A program made the position numbers and the translations under genes. Shown piece after piece: positions 17,181 to 24,513 of a stretch of 43,933 nt of DNA. Location: contig JAGOGF010000010.1 in the NCBI GenBank assembly GCA_017996845.1, positions 1-43,933 on the forward strand, written 5' to 3'. The first letter of the stretch is position 1, and the number at the start of each line of letters is the position of its first letter. The notes beneath the pieces were generated by a model. It ran no database searches and was not told the DNA's origin. It worked only from the letters and a program-made list of their open reading frames with translations. Source of the stretch: Butyrivibrio sp. (GTDB lineage Bacteria > Bacillota_A > Clostridia > Lachnospirales > Lachnospiraceae).

Positions 17181-18549
17181 ATTTTTTGAAACGTTTTTCA
17201 ATCTTTCTGATGACAAAAAGATAACAGATCCAGAGAAATATTCCGGTAATCAGCCATGCGCTTGCATTGGCCCAGCAGATTCCGGCAAAATCTCCTCTTT
17301 TTGCTGCAAGAACAGCTACAATGGCCCTGCACACAAGTTCCGTCACGCCACCCATCATAGGCCAGAATGAATATCCGCAGCCCTGCATGATATTTCTGAA
17401 TATGAAGATCATTCCGAGCGGAATAAAGAAAAGACCGCACAAATGGATATAAGTTTCAACATATTTGATGATCATTGCCAGATCACCCGTAACACTTCCG
17501 CTGATAAAAATTCTGGTAAAAAAAGGGCAGGAATAAAAAAGTGCTGCATATACTACAACTGCATATATCGCTGAATACAAATTGGATACTGCCATCCCTT
17601 TTTTGATCCGTTTTACATTCCCGACTCCCATATTCTGCGCAGCATAGGTTGCATCCGTCATTCCAATGGAAGAAAAAACCTGTGTAAAAAGCTGTTCGAC
17701 CTTACAGGCTACCGTATATGCAGCAACCGCAACTGATCCCAACAGATTCAGTGACGACTGTACCAAAATCGTTCCGATCGCCGTAATAGAAAACTGCAAG
17801 GCCATTGGAAGACCAATCATCATCTGATTGCGGGTACATTGTGCATCCAGATGCCAGTCTGTCTTTCTTGGTATCAGAACCGGAACTTTCCGCAGCATAT
17901 AGATCAGGCACAGTATCCCTGATATTCCCTGCGACAGTATTGTTGCCAGCGCAGCACCTGCTACTCCCATTGGAATCACAACAATCAAAAAAAGATCCAA
18001 AAAAATATTCAATACTGCAGAAATCATCAAAAAATATAAGGGCACTTTGCTGTTTCCTACTGCTCTCAGGAAACTGGCAAGAAGGTTGTACAGCATATTA
18101 AAAACAGTACCAAGACAGATGACGGTAATATATGTTTTGGCCATTGGAAACATATCTTCCGAAGTATTCATGATACGCAGAAGCATATCCATATAATGAA
18201 TGCTTACAAAAGTCACTATTATCGTTATGGCTGCTGAAAGAATACATGCATTTGCAACACTTTGCTTTACACCGTCATAATCTCCTGCTCCAAATCTTTG
18301 TGCCGTAATGACCGTAAACCCCTGCAGCAGTCCCATCAGAAAACCAAGGATCAGAAACATAACGGTTCCTGTTGCACCGACAGCTGCAAGTGCGGTGACC
18401 CCGATAAATCTTCCGACAATAATCGTATCTGCCATATTATAGAACTGCTGAAAAATATTCCCAATAATAAGCGGTGTCATAAATTTCAGAATCAGTACCG
18501 AAGGGCTCCCCTTCGTCATATCGATTTCCTGCTTTTTCGTAATCCCCAA
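17167..18549 (-). CDS. MATE-family multidrug/toxin exporter
   Basis: About 460 residues with twelve hydrophobic segments in two halves. The N-terminal motif MTKGSPSVLILKFMTPLIIGNIFQQFYNMADT and the VGRFIG sequence after helix 1 are typical of MATE exporters (DinF/NorM superfamily), which expel cationic compounds by Na+ or H+ antiport. I place the start at TTG 18549 because AGGGAGG lies 10 nt upstream and the residues it adds (GITKKQEID) match usual MATE N-termini; ATG 18519 behind AGGAAA is the alternative. An ATG at 18648 would add an unlikely 33-residue basic leader overlapping the pyrBI promoter. The substrate is not predictable. Confidence 0.88.
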   Translation of the reverse strand: MGITKKQEIDMTKGSPSVLILKFMTPLIIGNIFQQFYNMADTIIVGRFIGVTALAAVGATGTVMFLILGFLMGLLQGFTVITAQRFGAGDYDGVKQSVANACILSAAITIIVTFVSIHYMDMLLRIMNTSEDMFPMAKTYITVICLGTVFNMLYNLLASFLRAVGNSKVPLYFLMISAVLNIFLDLFLIVVIPMGVAGAALATILSQGISGILCLIYMLRKVPVLIPRKTDWHLDAQCTRNQMMIGLPMALQFSITAIGTILVQSSLNLLGSVAVAAYTVACKVEQLFTQVFSSIGMTDATYAAQNMGVGNVKRIKKGMAVSNLYSAIYAVVVYAALFYSCPFFTRIFISGSVTGDLAMIIKYVETYIHLCGLFFIPLGMIFIFRNIMQGCGYSFWPMMGGVTELVCRAIVAVLAAKRGDFAGICWANASAWLITGIFLWICYLFVIRKIEKRFKKFTPD

Positions 18550-18627
18550 AATATATCTGCCTCCCTTACCCTGTCTGCTCTTGTTCTGAACTTTTACCGG
18601 TTTTATATACTGACAGACAAAAACAGG

Positions 18628-18656
18628 TTGATTCACTCTTCCAATCATGTTATCAT
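18628..18656 (+). promoter_or_regulatory. Promoter of the pyrBI leader
   Basis: -35 TTGATT (18628-18633), 17-bp spacer, -10 TATCAT (18651-18656). Transcription should begin near 18663, just ahead of the leader-peptide ribosome site, leaving a leader of about 270 nt before pyrB. Confidence 0.7.
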
Positions 18657-18691
18657 AAGAAGAATTGAAATGAAAGAATCAGGAGGAAACC

Positions 18692-18787
18692 ATGGCTCTT
18701 AATCTAAACAATCCCAAATATATATTTGTTCGTATGCAGCCATTTATTCACTTTTTTCATTTCTTATATTCTTTTCTTTTTCAATAA
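18692..18787 (+). CDS. pyrL: pyrBI leader peptide (31 aa)
   Basis: A short open frame with a full AGGAGG (18681-18686) 5 nt before its ATG. It encodes 31 residues beginning MALNLNNPK and ending in a run of Phe, His, Leu, Tyr and Ser codons, so the RNA in its second half is almost all U and C. Its TAA (18785-18787) ends 5 nt before the stem of an intrinsic terminator. In E. coli pyrBI a leader peptide of this kind couples a ribosome to RNA polymerase: at low UTP the polymerase pauses in the U-rich stretch, the ribosome catches up and blocks the terminator. The same geometry is seen here. The function is inferred; the peptide itself probably has no role beyond being translated. Confidence 0.75.
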   Translation: MALNLNNPKYIFVRMQPFIHFFHFLYSFLFQ

Positions 18788-18792
18788 CGCAG

Positions 18793-18826
18793 TCGAAGGG
18801 ATTTTCATTTTCTCTTCGATTTTTTT
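18793..18826 (+). terminator. pyrBI attenuator (intrinsic terminator in the leader)
   Basis: TCGAAGGGA and TCTCTTCGA pair over 9 bp (one G-U) around a 9-nt loop, followed by seven T. It lies between the leader peptide stop and pyrB, about 108 nt before the pyrB start. A ribosome at the leader stop codon would cover the 5' arm. I see no competing antiterminator stem and no PyrR-binding consensus. Confidence 0.8.
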
Positions 18827-18904
18827 ATGCCATTTTTGTAACAGAAAAGAAGATGTGAAATCGGTATTCCACCCTCTATACTTGTGCAGACACAAAATTG
18901 ATAC

Positions 18905-18920
18905 GCGCAGGAACATGCGC
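18905..18920 (+). promoter_or_regulatory. Hairpin just upstream of the pyrB ribosome site
   Basis: GCGCA-N6-TGCGC, a 5-bp stem ending 4 nt before AGGAG of pyrB. A matching element (TGCGCA-N4-TGCGCA) precedes pyrI, so the two cistrons share it. Confidence 0.4.
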
Positions 18921-18934
18921 AAAAGGAGAATATG

Positions 18935-19891
18935 ATGAGTAAATTACGACACATGATGAGTCCACTTGACTTCAGCACACAGGAACTTGAACAACTGTTT
19001 AATGTAGCAGGAGATATTGAGCACAACATGCATGCCTATTCCCATGCCTGCGACGGAAAGATTATGGCAACCTGCTTTTATGAACCAAGCACAAGGACCA
19101 GACTCAGTTTTGAAACTGCCATGCTGCGACTTGGCGGACAGACGATCGGATTTGCTGATGCCTCCAATTCCTCCGCATCCAAAGGAGAAAGTGTATCGGA
19201 TACAATCCGTGTCATTTCCTGTTTTGCTGATATCTGCGCCATGCGCCATCCTAAAGAGGGTGCACCCATGGTTGCTGCAGAGCAGTCTGCTATTCCTGTC
19301 ATCAATGCAGGTGATGGCGGTCATCAGCATCCCACACAGACACTGACAGATCTTCTTACCATAAGATCGTTATATGGTTCTCTTTCCGGTTTTACCATTG
19401 GCTTATGTGGTGACCTGAAGTTTGGCCGGACCGTACATTCTCTGATCAATGCACTGTCCCGCTATGAAGGAATTCATTTTGTCTTCATATCTCCTCAGGA
19501 ACTGCGCGTACCTGACTATATTACCGAAATGCTTTCTGCAAAGGGTATCAGCTATGAAGAAGTCATCCGTCTGGAAGATGTCATGTCCCGCCTTGATCTT
19601 CTATATATGACCCGTGTACAAAAAGAACGTTTCTTTAATGAGGAAGATTATATCCGCCTGAAGGGTTTTTATGTTCTTGACAGAGCAAAAATGCAGCTTG
19701 CCAAAAAAAGTATGTATGTCCTTCATCCGCTTCCAAGAGTAAATGAAATATCTGTGGATATTGATAATGATCCCCGTGCGGCCTATTTTCGTCAGGTACA
19801 GTATGGGCTTTATGTACGCATGGCTTTAATCCTGACACTTCTCGATATGACCGATGCACATATGAATGACGGACTGTTAAAAAAATACTGA
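18935..19891 (+). CDS. pyrB: Aspartate carbamoyltransferase, catalytic chain
   Basis: Joins carbamoyl phosphate and aspartate to make N-carbamoylaspartate, the committed step of pyrimidine synthesis. 318 residues, the usual length. The carbamoyl-phosphate site [13 protein letters not shown] and [11 protein letters not shown] (80s loop), then [12 protein letters not shown] and the C-terminal HPLPRVNEI (240s loop), are all present. ATG 18935 is preferred over ATG 18932 because GGAG is 6 nt rather than 3 nt away. pyrI follows 81 nt downstream, so the enzyme should be the class-B c6r6 holoenzyme, allosterically controlled by nucleotides. Transcription is probably attenuated in the leader. Confidence 0.97.
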   Translation: MSKLRHMMSPLDFSTQELEQLFNVAGDIEHNMHAYSHACDGKIMATCFYEPSTRTRLSFETAMLRLGGQTIGFADASNSSASKGESVSDTIRVISCFADICAMRHPKEGAPMVAAEQSAIPVINAGDGGHQHPTQTLTDLLTIRSLYGSLSGFTIGLCGDLKFGRTVHSLINALSRYEGIHFVFISPQELRVPDYITEMLSAKGISYEEVIRLEDVMSRLDLLYMTRVQKERFFNEEDYIRLKGFYVLDRAKMQLAKKSMYVLHPLPRVNEISVDIDNDPRAAYFRQVQYGLYVRMALILTLLDMTDAHMNDGLLKKY

Positions 19892-19941
19892 GTCGCATTT
19901 CATGCAAAATATTCTGCATCTGTTTGTGATGAAAATCTAAG

Positions 19942-19957
19942 TGCGCACAATTGCGCA
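19942..19957 (+). promoter_or_regulatory. Hairpin just upstream of the pyrI ribosome site
   Basis: TGCGCA-CAAT-TGCGCA, a perfect 6-bp stem with a 4-nt loop, 5 nt before the GAGG of pyrI. It resembles the element before pyrB and may set the relative output of catalytic and regulatory chains. Confidence 0.4.
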
Positions 19958-19972
19958 GAAATGAGGATTACC

Positions 19973-20419
19973 ATGTTGAATGTTGGAAAAATTGAAGAAG
20001 GTTTTGTTCTGGATCATATTCAGGCAGGAAAAAGTATGGCGATTTATCAACATCTTGGCCTTGATAAACTGGATTGTACCGTTGCCATTATCAAAAATGC
20101 CAGAAGCGGCAAAATGGGAAAGAAAGATATCTTAAAGGTAGAATGTGATATTGACACATTAAATCTTGATGTACTTGCCTTTATTGATCATAATATTACA
20201 GTCAATGTGATAAAAGATGGCAAAATTGTTGAGAAACGGGCTCTGATCCTGCCAGGTGAAATTCACGGTGTTATCCGCTGTCATAACCCGCGCTGTATCT
20301 CATCGATTGAGCAGGAATTGCCGCATATTTTTTATCTTGCTGATGAAGCAAACGAAATTTATCGCTGTAAATACTGTGATGAGAAATATACAGACAATGA
20401 CGCAGATTTTATCTGCTGA
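19973..20419 (+). CDS. pyrI: Aspartate carbamoyltransferase, regulatory chain
   Basis: A 148-residue PyrI: an N-terminal allosteric nucleotide-binding domain (KIEEGFVLDHIQAGKSM..YQHLGL, then DILKVE) and a C-terminal zinc domain with four Cys in CHNPRC and CKYC. It binds CTP/UTP/ATP and bridges PyrB trimers. ATG 19973 has GAGG 6 nt upstream and gives the usual N-terminus; an upstream in-frame ATG at 19961 overlaps that site. The last gene of the operon, followed by a strong bidirectional terminator. Confidence 0.97.
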   Translation: MLNVGKIEEGFVLDHIQAGKSMAIYQHLGLDKLDCTVAIIKNARSGKMGKKDILKVECDIDTLNLDVLAFIDHNITVNVIKDGKIVEKRALILPGEIHGVIRCHNPRCISSIEQELPHIFYLADEANEIYRCKYCDEKYTDNDADFIC

Positions 20420-20433
20420 CTTTATTCAGACAC

Positions 20434-20510
20434 AAAAAAACTGTTCGGAGTCATGCTGCCATTTTCTCTGAAAATGGTATGCCTCCGGACAGTTTTTCTT
20501 TTATTCAATA
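20434..20510. terminator. Bidirectional terminator between pyrI and trpZ
   Basis: A long imperfect stem: AAAAACTGT..CGGAG pairs with CTCCGGACAGTTTTT, and an inner CCATTTTC/GAAAATGG closes on a 3-nt loop. T-runs on both strands let it end pyrBI rightward and trpXYZ leftward. Confidence 0.88.
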
Positions 20511-20514
20511 TGCT

Positions 20515-21288
20515 TCAGTTTCCGCATTCTACACTGATTTCATTAAATATACGCATGATTTTTTCCGGATCTGTTTTCTTCTTCTCTTCCCCTGTCTGAT
20601 CGAGAATAATTCTCCCCTCATGCATCATAATTAATCTGTCTCCATATTCAACTGCATATCTGAGATTATGCGTTACCATAATTGTTGTTACTTTTTTCTC
20701 ATGTACAATCTTATCTGTCAGTTTCATAATAACATCTGCCGTTTTGGGATCAAGTGCTGCCGTATGCTCATCCAGAATCAGAAAATTAATCGGTGTCATC
20801 GTAGACATTAAAAGTGCAAGTGACTGCCGTTGGCCACCGGATAAAGACCCGACCAATGTATCCATTTTATCTTCCAGGCCAAGACCAATCGTTGTCAGCT
20901 GTTCCCGATAAAAGTCAACCCGTATCCTGTTGACACAATGCCCCAATCCGTACTTTTTGCCTTTGTTATCTGCAATCGACATATTCTCCAGAATCGTCAT
21001 ACTCGGACAGGTTCCCTTAGATGGATCCTGAAAAACACGTCCGATTTTCTGATGTCTCTGATATTCCTTTTCTACTGCAATATTTTTGCCATTAATCAGG
21101 ATCTGACCCTGATCTGCTTCCAGACTTCCACAGATCAAATTCAGCATGGAGGTTTTTCCTGAGCCATTGCTTCCCACTACTGCAACAAACTGTTCATCCG
21201 GAACGGTCAGATTGAAATCATGAAACAGACACATTTCATTCACTGAACCGGGATTATAATATTTATGAATATTTTTCAGTTTCAGCAT
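20515..21288 (-). CDS. trpZ: ABC transporter ATPase, tryptophan-type importer
   Basis: A 257-residue ABC ATPase: Walker A GSNGSGKTS, signature LSGGQRQSLAL, Walker B FLILDEHTAALD (His in place of the usual Pro after the catalytic Glu, as in this subfamily), H-loop MVTHN. It powers the permease encoded 12 nt upstream. AGAGG precedes ATG 21288. Together with the permease and binding protein it matches the TrpXYZ arrangement of streptococci. Assignment to tryptophan rests on the T-box upstream, not on this protein's sequence alone. Confidence 0.88.
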   Translation of the reverse strand: MLKLKNIHKYYNPGSVNEMCLFHDFNLTVPDEQFVAVVGSNGSGKTSMLNLICGSLEADQGQILINGKNIAVEKEYQRHQKIGRVFQDPSKGTCPSMTILENMSIADNKGKKYGLGHCVNRIRVDFYREQLTTIGLGLEDKMDTLVGSLSGGQRQSLALLMSTMTPINFLILDEHTAALDPKTADVIMKLTDKIVHEKKVTTIMVTHNLRYAVEYGDRLIMMHEGRIILDQTGEEKKKTDPEKIMRIFNEISVECGN

Positions 21289-21299
21289 TTTTTATACCT

Positions 21300-22199
21300 C
21301 TATTCTGCTTTTCTCTCTTCTGCTATTTTTGCTTTTTTCTTTCTGTCCATGGAAAATACCAGAATCACCAGGAACAGCACAGCCGAAATCAGCTTCATAT
21401 AGGTTGAATCAATACCGCATTTAATTGCTGTTGCAACACAAGCCTTATAGATAACAGCTCCAATCACAACACTTGTTGTCACACGCATTGCCGTTACTTT
21501 TTTAAACAGATTTGTTCCAATAATTACACTTGCAAGTCCGATTACAGCCGTACCGGTTCCCATTGAAACATCAAAATAGCACTGCTGCTGTGCATAAATG
21601 CAGCCGCTCAGAGATACCAGTCCATTGGCAATTGCCAGTCCGACAATTCTGACATAGCCCTTATCAACTCCCATCGAGGTTACCAGTACATCATTATCCC
21701 CCACCGCTCTGAGCATAAATCCAGATTTTGTATTCATATACCAGTCCAGAATCCATTTCACAACAAACATGATAACCACCAGAATAATCACTGTTTTGAA
21801 TGGCTGCAGGAACCCTGGAAAAATACTGTTTACAATGGTATTATCAAAAATTGTGTAATAATCATACATAGGAAGATTAGCCCTTCCGGCAATTTTGAGA
21901 TTGACGGAATACAATGCAGTCATCATGATAATTCCCGCCAGAAGATCTCTGACCTTACACTTTACATTGATCAGTCCTGTAAGCGTACCAATCCCGCATC
22001 CTGCTGCAAAGCATATCGGAAGTGTGAGAATCGGAGGTACCCCTGCCCGTATCATAACAACCGCAAGGACAACACCAAAGGGAAATCCACCATCCACCGT
22101 CATATCCGGAAAATCCAGAATTTTATAGGTTATGTACATACCAAGAGCCATAATGGAATAGATCAGCCCCTGTTCAAGTATACTGATAATTAATGCCAC
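21300..22199 (-). CDS. trpY: ABC transporter permease, tryptophan-type importer
   Basis: A 299-residue permease with about eight to nine hydrophobic segments, from the branched-chain-amino-acid/sugar permease superfamily (LivH-like). The start is GTG 22199, with GGAAGG about 10 nt upstream; no ATG fits the conserved N-terminus (ALIISILEQGLIYSIMALGMYITYK). The C-terminus ends in a positively charged tail (DRKKKAKIAEERKAE). It follows trpX by 74 nt and precedes trpZ by 11 nt, in one transcript. Confidence 0.88.
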   Translation of the reverse strand: MALIISILEQGLIYSIMALGMYITYKILDFPDMTVDGGFPFGVVLAVVMIRAGVPPILTLPICFAAGCGIGTLTGLINVKCKVRDLLAGIIMMTALYSVNLKIAGRANLPMYDYYTIFDNTIVNSIFPGFLQPFKTVIILVVIMFVVKWILDWYMNTKSGFMLRAVGDNDVLVTSMGVDKGYVRIVGLAIANGLVSLSGCIYAQQQCYFDVSMGTGTAVIGLASVIIGTNLFKKVTAMRVTTSVVIGAVIYKACVATAIKCGIDSTYMKLISAVLFLVILVFSMDRKKKAKIAEERKAE

Positions 22200-22273
22200 G
22201 ATGATAATACCTTCCTTAGAAAAATTTACCGCTGTACTGACTGCGGTTACCCTCTACTTTATTACTGTCACTT

Positions 22274-23395
22274 TCATGACTGGTTACTGATTGTATCAAA
22301 ACTCTGCGCTGCAGATGAAATCATATTATCCGGAATCGTCAGTTTGATCTTCTGTGCTGCTGCAGTATTAACATAAAGACTCGGCTGATCAATTACTTCA
22401 AACTTTAAGTCTGAGGCTTTTGCTTCACCCTTCAGAACCTTTGCTGCCATTTCACCTGTCTGAATTCCGAGTTGTGTATAGTCGAGTCCCATTGCTGCAA
22501 CGCATCCTGATTTTACCTGCTCCACTTCTGAACCGAATACAGGAATTCCTGCTCCGTTTGCTGCGTTGATCACAGTCTGAAGTCCTGAAACAACTGTGTT
22601 ATCTGTCAGATTATTAATACAATCCACTTTGGTCACCAGATCGGATGCCGCCATATCGATATCTCCGATTGCACTGATTCCCTTATCCACAATTTCAAAA
22701 CCATAATCTGCTGCACATGCTTTATATTCTGCAATCGTACTGACAGAATTGGCTTCACTTGTCGTATATATAATACCGATTTTCTTAGCATCAGGCAATA
22801 TTGATCTGATCATTTCCAATTGTTTTGTGACTGCAAGTGCATCGGAAGTACCTGTGATATTGCCCGCAGGTGTACCATCTTTGGAAGCAAGTCCCGCACC
22901 TGCCGGATCTGAAACTGCTGTATAAATTACCGGGATTTCTGTATCTTTTGCAGAATTATAAGCACTCATGGCACTTGGTGTTGCTATTGCGCAGATCAGA
23001 TTTACCTTATCTGATACAAATTTATCCGAAACTGTGCTGGCCGTACCGGTATCCGTCTGTGCATTCTGATAATCCACTGTCAGATTCTGTCCCTCTACAA
23101 ATCCATTTTCTGCCAGTCCCTTCAAAAAACCATTTCGACAATTGTCCAGAGATCCGTGCTCTGCAAATTGTGATATCCCAATTGTATACTTTCCGTCTGC
23201 AAGCGTAACTGATGCTGCATCCGCTGCGGTGTCAGAACCAGCCGCAACTGAAGTCTGTGCTGCAGCCGCTGTACTTTGCACGGCAGCGCCGCTGTCTAAA
23301 GCCGCCGCATCCGACTTACGGTTATCCCCACACGCCGAAAGTGTCATTACCATCATTGATGCAACCATCACTGCAGATAAAAATTTCTTTTTCAT
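22274..23395 (-). CDS. trpX: ABC transporter substrate-binding lipoprotein (TrpX-like)
   Basis: A 373-residue secreted lipoprotein of the ABC_sub_bind (PF04392) family. Signal peptide MKKKFLSAVMVASMM with lipobox LSAC near residue 22; then an Ala/Ser/Thr-rich linker (about residues 28-62) and the periplasmic-binding fold (YTIGISQFAEHGSLDNCRNGFLKGL..., VIYTAVSDPAGAGL). ATG 23395 is fixed by AGGAGG 8 nt upstream and the lipoprotein signal; a longer frame to 23476 would put 27 basic residues before it. The upstream T-box reads tryptophan, so tryptophan or a precursor is the likely ligand. Confidence 0.88.
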   Translation of the reverse strand: MKKKFLSAVMVASMMVMTLSACGDNRKSDAAALDSGAAVQSTAAAAQTSVAAGSDTAADAASVTLADGKYTIGISQFAEHGSLDNCRNGFLKGLAENGFVEGQNLTVDYQNAQTDTGTASTVSDKFVSDKVNLICAIATPSAMSAYNSAKDTEIPVIYTAVSDPAGAGLASKDGTPAGNITGTSDALAVTKQLEMIRSILPDAKKIGIIYTTSEANSVSTIAEYKACAADYGFEIVDKGISAIGDIDMAASDLVTKVDCINNLTDNTVVSGLQTVINAANGAGIPVFGSEVEQVKSGCVAAMGLDYTQLGIQTGEMAAKVLKGEAKASDLKFEVIDQPSLYVNTAAAQKIKLTIPDNMISSAAQSFDTISNQS

Positions 23396-23531
23396 AATAA
23401 AATCCTCCTTCTGAATGTTTGCCCTTCGGAACCTTTGGTTCCTCGGCCTCTTTGCTCGCCATATGGATTTCTGCATCCATTCGTGCAGGCACGATGGCTG
23501 CAGCCTTCCACATGGCTCTGCTTATGCACGC

Positions 23532-23814
23532 AAAAAACCTGTCCGGGCAAATAACGTTTGTTATCTGCCGGGACAGGTTATAATTTACCTGCGGTGCCAC
23601 CCTGCTTGATAGATTATTTATCAATCTATCCTCTCATCATCTGCTAGCACAGATGCTGTTTTATTAACGGAGACGATACTCCGGCTCACCTACTTTTATT
23701 CGGATTGCTCTCGGAAGTCCATTCCATATTATCTTGCCTGCCACGTTTCCACCCTCCGCAGCTCTCTTGATTGGAATATATAATATGTACTACTCTTCTT
23801 CATCGATTTAAATT
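23532..23814 (-). promoter_or_regulatory. T-box riboswitch for tRNA-Trp upstream of trpXYZ
   Basis: Reading leftward: Stem I with an AGAGAGC element, then the specifier region GGAATGGACTTCC in which UGG (23719-23721) is the Trp codon; Stem II/III region; the T-box AGGGTGGCACCGCAGG (23588-23603), whose UGGC would pair with a GCCA tRNA end, matching the G73 of bacterial tRNA-Trp; and a GC-rich terminator (23532-23579) ending in six U. Uncharged tRNA-Trp should stabilise the antiterminator and allow expression of the importer. Class assignment is firm; the specifier call is by alignment by eye. Confidence 0.92.
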
Positions 23815-23820
23815 GTTATC

Positions 23821-23850
23821 ATTATAAAGCAAACAATCGCAAAATGTCAA
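23821..23850 (-). promoter_or_regulatory. Promoter of the trpXYZ T-box leader
   Basis: Perfect -35 TTGACA (23845-23850) and perfect -10 TATAAT (23821-23826) with an 18-bp spacer. It sits 16 nt past the stop of the CAP-domain gene, with no terminator between. Confidence 0.88.
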
Positions 23851-23865
23851 TCATAAAATATTTTC

Positions 23866-24426
23866 TTAATAACCAAACTCCTGTGCCCAATACCACTGTC
23901 CGTTTCCAGTCTTATAAATACTGATTCCACAGGTTTTGTATCCTGAATCCAGAATATTGGCTTTATGCGTCGGAGAAGCCATCCACGCTGCTACTACGCT
24001 GTCTGCCGATCCATACAGTTTCGCAAGATTTTCACCATATTGCAGATTGCTGTTAACCGTCCACCAATCAGTTCCATTTGGTCTCGTATGCGAAAAAGTA
24101 CCAACTATTTCCTGGGCTCTTACCATTGCTGCCTCTGCGAGTCCATCACTCCACTTAAGTGCCGTAAGTCCTGCATTTGCCCTCTGTACATTTACGAGCG
24201 CAAGCGCCGAGGTAGCAGCACTTGTAATGTCACTGCTTGAAGGAGTCTCTCCAGCAAGCGCAATTGCCTGATCATCAATATAAGTCTCACCTGCACCAAC
24301 TCCCTTGCCTCTGACCGCAGCTGCCGGATCAAGGCTTGCCTGTTGAGAAGCTCCACATGCCACGCAGGTTCCTGTAATTATGACAAGTGCCAATGTTGCA
24401 AGAATTCTTGATATTTTATTCTTCAT
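23866..24426 (-). CDS. CAP/SCP-domain extracellular protein (YkwD-like)
   Basis: A 186-residue protein with an N-terminal signal (KNKISRILATLALVIITG) and a Cys at VACG that may be lipidated, though a Cys at -3 is not standard. The CAP domain fills the C-terminal 120 residues: LVNVQRANAGLTALKWSDGL, the metal-binding-like FSHTRPNG, YGENLAKLYG, and WMASPTHKANILD. The family's bacterial members are secreted with unclear, possibly peptidase or lipid-binding, roles. ATG 24426 has GGAG 6 nt upstream. Its own promoter precedes it. Confidence 0.85.
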   Translation of the reverse strand: MKNKISRILATLALVIITGTCVACGASQQASLDPAAAVRGKGVGAGETYIDDQAIALAGETPSSSDITSAATSALALVNVQRANAGLTALKWSDGLAEAAMVRAQEIVGTFSHTRPNGTDWWTVNSNLQYGENLAKLYGSADSVVAAWMASPTHKANILDSGYKTCGISIYKTGNGQWYWAQEFGY

Positions 24427-24471
24427 AGGCTGCTCCGTTTCCGTGCATATTGCACCCACTATTACATATTT

Positions 24472-24500
24472 ATCATATATCAAGATAGATAAAATTGCAA
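24472..24500 (-). promoter_or_regulatory. Promoter of the CAP-domain gene
   Basis: -35 TTGCAA (24495-24500), 17-bp spacer, -10 TATGAT (24472-24477) on the minus strand, about 40 nt before the start codon. Confidence 0.7.
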
Positions 24501-24513
24501 TATCGATATTGAT

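Noticed and set aside
18661..18692. PyrR-binding loop in the pyrBI leader
   Set aside because: The stretch AATCAGGAGG only looks like part of the PyrR consensus; the UCC core and flanking stem are missing, and it is the leader-peptide ribosome site.
23322..23513. Leader ORF ATG-TGG (Met-Trp...) between the trpXYZ T-box and trpX
   Set aside because: A single Trp codon, no ribosome site, and the frame overlaps the trpX start in another frame. The T-box already explains Trp control.
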